Origin: Porites lobata
Lineage: Eukaryota; Cnidaria; Anthozoa; Scleractinia; Poritidae
Length of the DNA stretch: 64,000 nucleotides
NCBI GenBank assembly: GCA_942486035.1
Contig: CALNXK010000020.1
Coordinates: forward strand, 2,251,001 to 2,315,000
Direction: 5' to 3'
The notes under the pieces were generated by a model. That model ran no database searches, was not told the origin of the DNA, and saw only the letters and a program-made list of their open reading frames with translations. Of the stretch, positions 35,619 through 46,855 are shown in pieces (within the stretch, counting starts at the first letter, position 1; the number at the start of each line of letters is the position of its first letter). The position numbers and the translations under genes are program-made.

Positions 35619-38213
35619 CTGAAATTCCCTCTATTCAGGGAATAAAACAAACAATGATAAGCTGCTAAGGTTTACATGTTTGGATCCTGAAGAGGCATAA
35701 TATTTTCTTTCTTACATGATCTCTCCACTGAATCCAGTATAGTATACGCCTAGCAGAAGTAGAGTAAATAGTTACAAAAACTGTTATTGCAGACAATTAA
35801 ATTCTAGAATTCACCTGACGAGCCCTGTTACGTCCAGGTTTTCACGCAGCTGCAAAAAATTGCAATTGTGTTTGCGAGATTTTGATGGGCCCCCTTCTAC
35901 CTCCTCTTTTTTTTGCAATTTTGCCAGCAGTGTGCAAACTTGCACATCTCTCTCTCGACGAACCGTAAGAGGGAGAATGCCCTGTTCCCCTCCAACCCCT
36001 CAAAGGAAACCCCTTAAGCTAACTTCCTTGTTTTGCACTGCGTATCACCTACTGCACATATCATTACGACGTCAAAAGTTGCATGTTCCCCCTCCTAGCG
36101 CGCCCCTCGTGCTCTCGCGCGCCCAAGTTCCCGCTTCCCCTCACCCGTTGAACGCCTTCCACGCAGGCTACATCAGAAGTGGCAGTGATCTTTAGCGGTA
36201 GCCAGAACTGTTACAACAAGGGTCGCGTTTGTAGTCCAAAAGTCTTAACATGAAGGTGATGCTTTTGGCTTAATTTCTCAATTTTTCAAGTTGCGCACAT
36301 AGTTTGCCTTTTTCGTGTGTACGGCCAGTATTATTTCACAAATTAAATAATTCATGAAATCTCTCAAAGAAGTTTTCTAGCGTTCTCTCCGGGTTCAATT
36401 CGCCCCTCCACGAAACAGAAAGTTCCCCCGTATCAGTTGGTTCTTTCGTCAGCCAAATAATGAACTTTGCCAAACCTGTCGTTTACCGGCCAGTTTCTTT
36501 GGTGGAGCGCAATTAAGAAACTTTTGAAAGGTTTTCTTCGCCGCGCTCTAGCTTAACTAAACCGCCAGTTATGCGGCTTTGACTAGGTGAAAATAAGAAT
36601 GTTAGCCTACCAACTGAGTAGCCATGCCATTTTTTGGTGTAAAAACAAACTATAAATGTTGCAAAACGTAATATCAGATAACCTCGTCGTGGCCGCAGAA
36701 CGAGAGACATTAGATCCATGCTACTGGTCGCAAAATAGGCCAGCAGAAAAACACCCAAAGGTCAAAATTGACAACAGTGAAATTAACTAAGAAAGGATAA
36801 TGTTTAAGTGGATACGCACGTGATCAATTATTAAAATTAAGAAAATAAACAACAAAATCGATTTTTTGTTTTTATTTTCATATTATGACAATATATCTTT
36901 GAAGCAACCGGAGGCTGCTTGCTGCTTTGTACATGAATGTGAGTCAGCCTTTAATAGCCAGCGCAGCTGTCGGAATTGTTTTTGCGCGTGTGAGAGTTTT
37001 GGCGGCGAAGACATTCTTGCGAAGAGAGCGCCGAAGGCACAAGAAATTTCCAAGCTTCTCCCCTCCATTCTCCGCACGGCTTCTCAGGTCCTCTGCCAAA
37101 ACTTTGCTCGCGCTAAGTAACAATCCGGCTAGGCAGGCTGAATCTTTAATAGATGACTACCTAAATTCATTGTGTAATGAAAACAAGTGATATTAATTTT
37201 TGATGACCTTCTGGAAGTACAAATGTAAAGAAAGAGAAAAGCAAATAATACAACTCTCAGGGAGATACGATTTTAGCTTCCTTTGCAGTTTCTTTTGTTG
37301 TTACGGTACATACAAAAAGAATCTGTTCTTGCTAATTTTTCAACATTAACATTGACTAACTTTCTAATATCAAGTTTCCCCTGCCCAACATATAATCCTA
37401 ACTGACGAATGTTAGGATCGATTCGTACAATTCACCCTAATAGGTTCTTCTAGATCTATTTGGATTTTTTTAAAAACGTTACCCGGCCAATACAAAAAAT
37501 AAGAGAGCATTGCTTTTCTTCTATTCTCCACCTTTCTATCGCCTCGCTCTTTAATATATGTTTTTTCTTTTCCTTTTTCTAGTGTGATTTTCTAGCAAAA
37601 AAAATTCCTTTTGGCCTCTTTTTCCAGTCCAATAGCTTAAATGTTGTGGTAGGTGCGTTTGCAAAAATCAGGCTACATATTCATCGGATTTTAGCGGGAA
37701 ATCGGGCTTCTCAACCTTTGCAATCAAGCCTTTTTAAGGCCAAAGTAGCAGCCAAACGTTTGGGGGTTTCCAGTTCTTCAAGGGAAATCAAGGGCGCTTT
37801 CCCGGAAAATTCGGTGAGAACGAAAATGGGTATTCCGATAGGTAGAAAATTGTTCCATTTGATCGTAAACCCAGGTACGGCGGATGGCTGCCGAGTTGGC
37901 AACAATTGATTGCAACTGGTATGAAGTAAAAGAAACGAGAACACGAAATTCCGTTTAGAACGTTCCAACCGGGAAAACGGGCCTACCTATTTAGATTTTC
38001 CAATGGGACGAACCGACGACACGTTTTCCATTTACTGCCGAATCGAGATTTCAGGAAACTTTGACTAAATGGAAAGCGCCGGCCCAAGTTTTTCATTTCT
38101 CTCATCTACAAGTGTTTCAAGGCATCAGCTAAGAATTCAACGAACAGGACGATTATGATTATAACGACCTCCTCTCCCTCTCGTTTCATGTCTGTGAGAT
38201 GGATTCGCCTCAT
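35619..38213. other. Intergenic stretch, paralogue 1 to paralogue 2
   Basis: No exon could be supported. An open frame at 36758-36513 (-) looks hydrophobic at its N-terminus but starts with TTG. Frames at 36866-37190 and 37646-37968 have no known motif and may be transposon-derived. A small hairpin ATCCTAAC/GTTAGGAT lies near 37396-37420. Confidence 0.4.
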
Positions 38214-38456
38214 TTAAGGAAATACGGATTCCGGAATCCGAAAAATTTTTGGTCGTGGAATCCGCAATCAGGAAAAATTTGGATTATGGAATCCGGAATC
38301 CTGGGCTTTGGAATCCGAAATACCGCTCGAGGAATCCAGAATCCCGCTAACGATTGGAACGCAGAATACAGAATCCAAGTCCCACTGACAAAGATCTGGA
38401 ATCCAGGAACTGGTATCGGGAATCCAGGGCGTGGAATCCGGAATCTAGATTCCCTT
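38214..38456 (+). repeat. GGAATCC-type minisatellite
   Basis: Roughly a dozen GGAATCC / GGAATCCGGAATC motifs with variable spacers. The repeat leaves a 112-codon frame (FRNPKNFW..., GIRNT..., GIQNP...) that I regard as a by-product. It sits 0.2 kb beyond the 3' end of paralogue 2. Confidence 0.8.
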
Positions 38457-38661
38457 ACTTGGGGGCAATGGATTGAGGTCAATCTCAAATATGTGGAGTT
38501 CCAAAATTATGCCATCTTAAAAATGAAAGTGCGTTGACTGGTGTCTAGTTTTTTTTGTTTTTGTCGTTGTCATCATCATCATCAGAGGCAGCAGCAGCAG
38601 CAATAACAACATACACATTCTTTTTTTCTCTAACTGGACTCTGGTACATCTTGCTGACAGC

Positions 38662-41321
38662 TCAAGAATACAGGGCATGTACGTTGACACAAATTACGCC
38701 TGCATTGTTCTCCTCTGAGCAATTAGTAAAGTCCTGGCCGAACCATATCTGGAAATTGTCATCTACTGCGGCGGCTAACGGAATGTCGAAAGGTTCGAAG
38801 GAGAGTGATGTAGAATTAAGACTTGAACCGTTGATGCTGTACTGAGGATTGCAGGGGGTGCCGAATATTCTGGCAGGTTGAAGACGGGTTCTATTTTGGA
38901 AGGTCACGAGGGTCATTAGTTTGCCTTGGGTTAAACTGGGGTGATCGCAGCCCCAATGAGATGCGGGGAACATGGGATTACAACTCAGGAATCCATTGAT
39001 ATGGGTGAGAGTAAGCTTCATAATCATGCCTGCTTTACTAAATGCAAACTCCCCATAAGCATCGTCTCGTGCTCCGTAACAAAGGGGAACTGAGTTCAGT
39101 TTTTCCCATTTTTCTGTAAGAAAGATAAAAGAGAAGAGGTGAAGAATATATTTGATAGACACAATTCTTAAACATTTTGGGTATCCTGTGGTTTCCCTGG
39201 GTTTCCTGTTGCTTGGCATTCCAGACATTGCAAAATAGCGCCCTCGCACGCATTTCGCAGGGGCTTGCAAATCGGCTTCACATAGCCCTCAATACAGACA
39301 GAAAAAAAGTTGCTCCAGCGTGTTCATATTTGGCAAGGTACATTGGAATAGAGTGTTTTCACATGACGTCACGGCGGCCATATTGGTGTCCCAAACCAAT
39401 CCTGTGGGATTTGAACTCTTTTCTTATGCAAACGCCTTCTTTTGCTCCAATAAATTTGCATAGCTGCTGGCCACGTGAGTGAAACCGCTCTATATGGGAA
39501 GACCCTTTCGACAAGGTTGGAAAATTTTCAGAGCACTTTCAATAATTATTTAACCGTCATTCACTACCACTACCAGGCAGTTCGAGTTCGAATTCAGCTC
39601 ATACCTTTTTCGCATTGTTCTCCAGTTCGACCAGGAGGACAGAGACAACGATATCCCTTGTCAGTAAAACCACTTAAACAGGTCGCGTTGTAAAGGCAGG
39701 GGTTGCTGGAACATGCATTCTGGCAAGAAAAAGTTAAGCTTAAGGTACTGTAAGCATGATTTGTTGTTTTGTTTATTATCTTGTTTCTTTGTTTTGTCAC
39801 GTACTTTATTAAAAGGTAAGCTGTCTTATTATAATTATTATTATTATTATTATTATTATTATCATGGTACAAACAAACGAAACAAAACAAAGACTCTTTT
39901 GTGTCTTTTCATGTTTTGCTGTTGTTTTGTATATATTTTGTTTCTTTGTTTTGTCACGTACCTAGTAAGCTTCGTTTACCCTTACTTCCGTGCCGAATAC
40001 TGCTGCTGACACTATGATTTAGTTGGATACTCTAGCAAAGCAGCTTAACTGAGTAGTAATGTATAATTGACTTTAAGTGATGGGCAATATTGCAGAGCTA
40101 CGATGTGAACGATCTCAGTCGTGGCTACCCAACATTAATCGACCAATCACTAGCCACATTCTCAAAAATTTAAATAGACTATAAACCTGAAACTCTATAC
40201 AAGAAAATATCCCGACTTAGGTGGCTCATTAGCCAATCATAAAGGAGAACCTGAATTTGTTCCACTCACTAAAGTCAGCCTACATCAAATGAAACAAAAC
40301 GTCCTTGACCAAGTTTCTTACCTCTGTGTAATAATACGTAAAGTTTTCCCATGGTGTAAGATTCAGTGGATGCTGAATGTGGTCATGTTCATTAAGTTCA
40401 CATACCATTGATCCAAAATTAATGGAAACACATCTTTTCTCCCGAACGCATTCACTTTTACAGTCTCCAACAGTTTCCAGTGAAAGATTTTTTATCATGT
40501 GACCTTTCAGGGCATACCCTTCGATGGATGATAAAAACTGAATTTGTCGGCTGCATCTATCTGTAGAGTACCGAATGAACATCAAGTTATCTTGTTAACA
40601 TTGCCTACGCGGCAACAACTTGTCATAGCTACTCATAAATAGAATGATTAGAAGCGATAAGGGATGGCATATACGCAAAATATTATGACGCGTGGGGCCC
40701 ACTTCTCAGAATCTGGCTTATACCGCAAACGTTTCACTAGTTATTCGTTTTTAATATCTTGGTATGGACGGGCAAAGACGACACGGAGAGGCTAGAATGG
40801 ACGCGAATCGGTGCTTATATTGGCTTTTGATGAATTTTTGTTAACACGAAAACGGAGGTTTTTAGTAGTGGCTTTGGTGAGACTGAAGTTTGAACGGCAA
40901 ATCGCTCTTGAACTGCGGAATCCACGTCCTATCTACCACTTGTGACGTCATCAGTTTTAACGGTCAAGGACAACTTTGTCAGCTTACTTGTGCAGGGTGA
41001 AGAGATCTTTCAAATCATAATCATAGTAGTACTCGCAATTATAATCATAATCATTTATAATGTGATACGAGTATAACATCTAAAGTAAACCAAAAAAATA
41101 TGCCGTTTACAGTTGTTTCTTCCCTTCGAGGGTTTGTATTGTAATTAATGTATCTAGCAGCTGCACTAATATTACTTGAAGTCCAAAACCCTTGCAAAGG
41201 GAATGAAACGTTTGAAAACTAAGGGCAAATAATATTTTGGAACACCATACTGACCTCGATTGGCAGCTGAAAAGCGATAAGTCCAGATTTCGTACACAAG
41301 TAACAGAAACAACAAAATCAT
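38662..41321 (-). CDS. Secreted PAN/apple - EGF-like - C-terminal-domain protein (paralogue 2, 290 aa, complete)
   Basis: Four exons on the - strand: 41321-41255 (67 nt, signal peptide MILLFLLLVYEIWTYRFSAA), 40560-40322 (239 nt, PAN/apple), 39719-39605 (115 nt, EGF-like) and 39113-38662 (452 nt, C-terminal domain, ending ALYS-stop). The total of 873 nt is 290 residues. The PAN part has CSRQIQFL, CKSECVREKRCVSINFG and VCELNEHDH. The EGF part has six cysteines, CSSNPCLYNATC ... YRCLCPPGRTGEQCEK. The C-terminal domain has CYGARDDAYGEF, SHWGCDH, IWFGQDFTNC and VICVNVHAL. Exon sizes and phases match paralogue 3. From memory, proteins of this build are annotated in corals as uncharacterized skeletal organic matrix protein 5-like. 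That label, and any role in biomineral or extracellular matrix, is unproven here. This C-terminal domain is the most divergent of the three. Confidence 0.88.
39348..39493. mobile_element. MITE with ATAGAG ends, copy A
   Basis: Left end ATAGAGTGTTTTCACATGAC, right end complement ATAGAGCGGTTTCACTC; the body GCGGCCATATTGGTGTCCCA is shared, inverted, with 41714-41893. It lies in the last intron of paralogue 2. Confidence 0.7.
39832..39863 (+). repeat. ATT microsatellite
   Basis: About ten ATT units in the intron between the PAN and EGF exons of paralogue 2. Confidence 0.9.
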
Positions 41322-41713
41322 CTCTGACAAATCTCTCAGCGTTTACTCGCTGAGAGCGAGATTGGATTCTGTCGAATGATTAAACCCAGCAAGATATATT
41401 TGTCCATGCTGATTTGAACCTAAGTTGGTTAATTAAGCTATGCATTATCTTACAGACGTCATATAAAGCAAAACAACAGGTTTACAAAACAAAATATAAT
41501 TTTTACGAAAAGGTTTAAAAGTGTCGGTGAAAGTCTTACAAAGTATTAGGCCAATGTATTAAACAACCTATCTATTCTGAACTTCTTATTTTAAGAAAGA
41601 CTCAGATAAGCTGCTTGTTTTATTTCTTTTCATTAATTATCTATTTTTGTCTTTTGTTTTCGTTTATCAATTTCAAGCTCTCCGAGGTCTACGCCGTATG
41701 TTACAATGGCAGG

Positions 41714-41893
41714 TGTAGAGCGTTTTCGCTCACGTGGCCAGCATCTATGCAAATTTATTGGAACAAAAGAAGACGTTTGCACAAGAAAAGAGTTCTACTC
41801 CCACAGGACTGGTTTGGGACATCAACATGGCCGTCCCTCCATTGTTTTGGGACACCAATATGGCCGCCGTGACGTCATATGAAAACACTCTAT
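41714..41893. mobile_element. MITE with ATAGAG ends, copy B (inverted relative to copy A)
   Basis: Left end GTAGAGCGTTTTCGCTCACG, right end ...GAAAACACTCTAT; it shares GCAAATTTATTGGA and GACACCAATATGGCCGC with copy A in the opposite orientation. It lies between paralogues 2 and 3. Two inverted copies 2.3 kb apart bracket most of paralogue 2. Confidence 0.7.
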
Positions 41894-42383
41894 AATAACT
41901 TTGGTGGCCTTATCATGAGCGGTGTTTACGTCACACGTGCAGGGAGGTGACGGGCGGGAGGGGGGTTGTGCGGGGAGCGCAGGAGGCAAGAAAGCTTGTG
42001 TTAAATAGGTTTGAATAAGGTGCTTTGTTGCTAATGTGGCATCCCCCTTTCAGCTGACAATAATTCGGAAACCACTCAATAACTTTACAATAAGATTTGT
42101 CATTGTTGAGGCTAATCATCGTTTTATATTACATTTACGTTGCATGGTCATTGCAAACTTGTGAAGGTTTCAGTCCTGCCTGTCACTCTATCGGTTGCAA
42201 TTGGCAAGTTGTGCCATGCAAAGCCGCGGTATGGCATGATATCATAGGGCAAGATGTGGTGTGATTTGATAGTTTATATATTCCACTGTAGCGTCATAGA
42301 AAAAGGTTGAGAAAGTGACTTAGAAATATAGCTTGTTTGCGCAGTGTTTTCGAGACCAACACTTAACGATGCAAAACACCAAT

Positions 42384-45300
42384 TCACGCATACCACGCAA
42401 AAACATCAACACACGTCTGCCCGCTGTTATTGCTCTCCCCACAGTTGTGCAAGTCCCCTCCAAACCATATTCGGAATTCTTGTCCCGCAGACACGGCCAG
42501 TGGAGATGACATGTTGTTAAATGCGAGTATAGGAGCGTTAACACCGACACCGTCAAGCTTATATGAATAGTATGCACAACCAATACCATCTCCTCGGTAT
42601 TCTGCCAGTTGCAGGGCTGTCTTGTTCTTGAACGTTATGATGGTTCCCAACTGCTTGTCCCCATATGATTCGTGGGTACATCCCCAATGCGATGCAGCTA
42701 CGTCTTCTGAACAGCGTATGTTGCCGTTCAAGTGAGCGAGTTTAAACGTGTAGATTAATCCGCTTTCTATGATATTGAAAGCCCCGTATGAATCACCTCG
42801 AGCTCCAAAACAGACGCGATCATTATTGACCTTTTTCCAGTTTTCTGAAAGAGAGGACACCTGACTATGGTTAAAATCCAGTGGCGGATCCAGGTGAGGG
42901 ACCCGCCCCCCCTCCCTGATTATTAGACCAAACTGAGCCCCCCTTATCTCAGGGCCTGGATGACCGCCCACCCTCCCCTTCCCCTTATCTGAAGGCCTGG
43001 CTCCGCCTCTGAAAGCGGTATCTGCGCTACGTCAAAGAAAATCAAGAGGAAATCAAGACAAGAAATTTTAAAAATTCATCAATGTCTTTTCCATCAACAT
43101 AATACCATTAAAACATAGTCAGTTCGTGTGCTCAGCAGCATTCATAATTCAACATTATATATTTTGACGACTTAGTTTTGGGAAGATCGAAACATCTGGC
43201 AATGCAAGACTGTAAGGTGTTAAAATTATATGCAATTGCTAATTCAGCCCTTACCTTTTTCACATTGATCGCCAGCTCTACCAGGAGGACAAAGGCAGCG
43301 ATAACCTTTGTTAGTGAAACCACTTAAACAGGTTGCTTTGAAGAAGCAGGGGTTGCTGGAACATGCATTCTGGTGAGGTAATAACAGTTCAACCTTATAA
43401 GCAAAAAAGGCTCAGAAAGAAAGACAAGTTACTGTGATAGTACATTATTAACTTTTAACTTGTGCGCGGGTGATGTTGTTGTTGTTGTTATTTTTGTTTT
43501 TATACTTTACGTTGAATCCTTTTTAGACGATCCTAACTCTTAAAGATGAAATTATAGGGCAACTTTAACAGTACTAGACTGCTAGAAGGAAATTTCCGTT
43601 GTGTCAAGATAATAAACTGTAACTCAGATGCCTTCAACCTTAAATCAATGTGTAAAAATCATTTTGACATAACTGCTGGCATTAATTTAATTAGGTCATT
43701 AAGATGTGAAATCGTCCTTTTGCTAACAGATGATACCGCACTGAAACAAAATCAATCGCCACAACCCGAAATTAATCGGCCAATCACTGGTCACATTCAC
43801 AACTACCCTCTCCTTAGCAGTTGGTTGGCCAACCAAAAACGAGAACGTTCATTAAAATTTCCAAATGTAAGTGGCCCCCTCAATTCACTGCACTGTACTT
43901 TAAGGCTAAGGTAGACCGTTAAACTTGTTTTGCAACATTGCTACAAAGGGAGTTGAAAAGCTATGTTGCTCTTTTTACCACCCAATTAAAATAACATGAT
44001 TGTTGCAACAAAGGTGTAATTCGTGGGTAGTAAAACAAGCAACAACGCTATTCAACTCATTTTGCTGCATTGTTGAGAAACAAGTCGTACGTTTTTGTTT
44101 CCTGTTTTGCTCCCCCTCAAGACAGTTGTCAGTCGAAATCAGAAGGACAAGTAGACATCTTTAACTCACTAAAGTAGCAACTTCCTCACCTTGGTGAAAT
44201 GATATGTAAAGCCTTCCTGTGGTTTTAGATCCAGCGGATGCTGGATGTGGTCATGCTCATTAAGTTCACATACCATTGGTCCAACGTTAATGGAAACGCA
44301 TCTTTTCTCCCGGACGCATTCACTTTTACAACCTCCACCGACTTTCAATGAGAGATTTTTTATCAAGTGACCTTTAAGAGCATAATTTTCGACGGATGAT
44401 ATAAAATGAACTTGTCTGCTACATCCCTCTGCATTGCAATAAAACCGAATTTAATTCTCAAAACTGTTATTTTTTCATAGTTCTGAAAAGGTGGGATATA
44501 GAAAATGAACAATTTGGTAATGAGGATTTCTAATTAAAACGTGGGTACACTGTGGATTACTTCTCGTAATTAAGTGGTCACTTGAAAGACGTAAAATTTC
44601 ATCATTATATGCAGTCGTCATCTTAGTTCCAGATTCCATCCTTTTACAAGAAGTCAAATAAGGGGAATGGGGAAAGGGTAATAATTATAAATACAGCTTC
44701 AGTTCCAGAAATAAAACGAAAAAATATAATAAAAATGTAAATATTAAAAGGTAATATATCCTAAGGCTAGGCAATTACAGATTAAACCAAAGAGTGGTAT
44801 GTTTTATTTTCCTTCAACTTTAAGGTGATGTTACTGGAGACAATTCGCAACGACGATTTTTAGTGCAACACAGGGTTAACTGTTGAAACAATGTTGCAGT
44901 CTTTGCAGACATTGCGATCGTTCTCATCGCTAGGTTTACGATCAGTGCATCTTACCAACAGTTCCCAACGGATCTGAGACCTGAAATCTTACGAAACAAC
45001 AAACCCAAGAAACTCAGAACTATGCAGAGAGCCCATCATGGAAACGCTAACCAAACGCAAGTGGAATTGGGCTGGTCATATGGCTAGAAGAACAGACAAC
45101 CGTTTGAAATCCCGCATTGCGATCTGGACGCCCTATGGACACACTAGAAACCGAGGAAAACCAAGGACGATATGGAGGGACGACTTACTATTATAAATTA
45201 TAGATTGAGATAGTTCCCTACTCCTACGTCCAACTAGGAGCATTCAACCGCTGAAACTGAACTAAGGTTAAGCCGAGTGTTGCAAAAAGGCTGGAAATAG

Positions 45301-45472
45301 TTCTGAAAGACAATTTTTTGGATAATACAAGCAGCCCTGAAAATTAAAAGTAATGTTTAGAAGTCTACGATGATACAACATTATGGAATAATGGGCTATA
45401 CTAACCTTGACTGGCAGCTGAAAAGCGACAAGAGCAGATTTTGTACACAAGTAATAGATACTGAAAAATCAT
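42384..45472 (-). CDS. Secreted PAN/apple - EGF-like - C-terminal-domain protein (paralogue 3, 293 aa, complete)
   Basis: Four exons on the - strand: 45472-45406 (67 nt, signal peptide MIFQYLLLVYKICSCRFSAA), 44428-44190 (239 nt, PAN/apple), 43369-43255 (115 nt, EGF-like) and 42844-42384 (461 nt, C-terminal domain, ending AWYA-stop). The total of 882 nt is 293 residues. The PAN part has CSRQVHFI, CKSECVREKRCVSINVG and VCELNEHDH. The EGF part is CSSNPCFFKATC ... YRCLCPPGRAGDQCEK. The C-terminal domain has VCFGARGDSYG, SHWGCTHESYG, YRGDGIGCAYYSY, IWFGGDLHNCGE and TCVDVFAWYA. The C-terminal domain is closest to paralogue 1, while the signal, PAN and EGF exons are closest to paralogue 2. Intron phases are 1, 0, 1. 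Secretion is predicted from the signal peptide and the cysteine-rich modules; function is unknown, with the same coral skeletal-matrix resemblance from memory. Confidence 0.9.
42879..43011. mobile_element. 133-bp MITE with CAGTGGCGGATCCAGG ends
   Basis: Left end CAGTGGCGGATCCAGG, right end complement CAGAGGCGGAGCCAGG, C-rich centre. It lies in the last intron of paralogue 3. A solo end of the family occurs at 23694-23709. Confidence 0.75.
44960..45196 (+). pseudogene. LINE reverse-transcriptase C-terminal relic
   Basis: On the + strand, 45038-45196 reads LTKRKWNWAGHMARR, then ...WTPYGHTRNRGKPRTIWRDD and a stop. This is the conserved C-terminal block (RW.GH..R ... G.R.RGRP...W..D) of many non-LTR retrotransposon polyproteins. 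The stretch just before it (KLRTMQRA) matches the same kind of protein in another frame, so a frameshift and a deletion separate them. It is a dead insertion antisense to paralogue 3, in its first intron. Confidence 0.75.
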
Positions 45473-46502
45473 GATCTCTTAACAATTTCTCAGCTTTCGC
45501 TCTTGTCGATAGAGATAAATGATTTCTCTCATACAATTTAAACTAGCAAGGCGAAATGGAAATCATTGTCTTTCGTGTCAAAACAAAACGTTACCAAAGT
45601 GCGTGGGGTGAGCAAAAAACTAGAAATAAATAATTAACAAAAAGTTTCCAGTGTAGCAAATGAAAAATGACTCAAAATAACAGGATTAATTTTTCGTACA
45701 ATTAAGGTCTTAAAGTGTCAAAGATTTCAAAGGCGGTAAACTAAAACTAGGAGAAATCATTAATTTTAAGCTTTTAAGCTCAAAAAACCTTAAAAAAGCG
45801 ACTTTCCCCCATACACTTGTTTTATTTTCTTTTAGTGATTTAAAGCTATCTGAGGTTTAACAGGGTAGGGTATAATGTTGTTTCTTTGTTTATTTATTTT
45901 TAACGAATAATTGTCATTTCAGTGTGCGATTTTATTCGAAATGTTAAGGAAACATGCAAAGCGATGTGTAAAATAGCTGCCCAGTGGAAGTGGACTTTTA
46001 TTGCCAGCAAATTTTATTTCATGGTTTCAAAGGGCATTCCATACTAATAGTGCAACGATCAATTACATGCATGCTACTGCAGCTACAGGATCAGAATACT
46101 AAATTTTAAAACGACCCTTTAGTATAACCCCAAATAGTCGATTATTGACGTTTGCTACTTCTTAGGTCCGTAATTTTGAATTAATTTCATGTGTTCAATT
46201 TTACTTAATACAGCCGCATAAACCGTCGTAATCTGTGTATAAATAACAGGATGTTTAGGAAGAAAAATAACTAGTAACTGCAAGTTGGCAATTACGAGGG
46301 AAACTTATTCTGTTAAAATTGAGCCCAGCATCTCAAGTAAGTCATTTCAAATTCATGTTTCTTTTTTCTTTTTCTTTTTTTATTTCTCAAATTAGTCACA
46401 AAAAGCGTTTTGATTGCGCCAACACCTATAAAAAGTGATAAAATTTGCTAAATTAAGTGAAAAAATTGACAAACTTCGAAATATTAAAATTTGTAGTTGG
46501 TC
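45473..46502. other. AT-rich region upstream of paralogue 3
   Basis: The 80 bp just upstream of the start codon resemble the same region of paralogue 2 (GCTGAGAGATTTG / GCTGAGAAATTG; TTGCTGGGTTTAA / TTGCTAGTTTAA). This suggests a shared 5' UTR or promoter. Beyond that, no gene or transposon is recognised. Confidence 0.5.
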
Positions 46503-46588
46503 CGAGGTTTGGGGGAATAAAACAAGACATGTATTATTCATTCCTGAGCCTCAAGTAGATTTCTTTTGTTTTATTCTCCTAAGCCTCG
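46503..46588. repeat. Short inverted repeat
   Basis: CGAGGTTTGGGGGAATAAAAC and TGTTTTATTCTCCTAAGCCTC are imperfect complements about 35 bp apart. The right arm resembles about 10085-10140 in mTOR. Confidence 0.55.
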
Positions 46589-46855
46589 CAGCCAAGTATG
46601 AATTTTAATATATCAAAGTAAAAATAAACAATAAAATTTTTTATAGGAAAAAGACGAAAAGTTAAGACGTTACAATTTGAAATGAAGAATAGCGTGCAAT
46701 ATTATTCTATAATAACACAAGAAAATTGAAATAAGAAGAAAGTGAACGCTGAAAGTGTGTGTAAACAGAAACCGTTGAAGTTGTGATATGAAAAAAAATT
46801 GAAAAGTAAAAAAAGAATAAACAAATAATTAAAAATGGAAGAAATAAGGGATGTA

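Noticed and set aside
36513..36758. Candidate signal-peptide exon for paralogue 1
   Set aside because: The hydrophobic start depends on a TTG codon. The first in-frame ATG leaves a short, weak signal, and the donor GTTATC is poor.
36866..37190. Overlapping + and - frames of 64-87 codons
   Set aside because: No known motif and no splice partners identified. Possibly a transposon remnant, but I cannot support it.
38662..39270. 202-codon open frame on the - strand
   Set aside because: Only 38662-39113 is exon. The upstream part reads through the intron past the acceptor CAG at 39116-39114, as shown by the paralogue exon boundaries.
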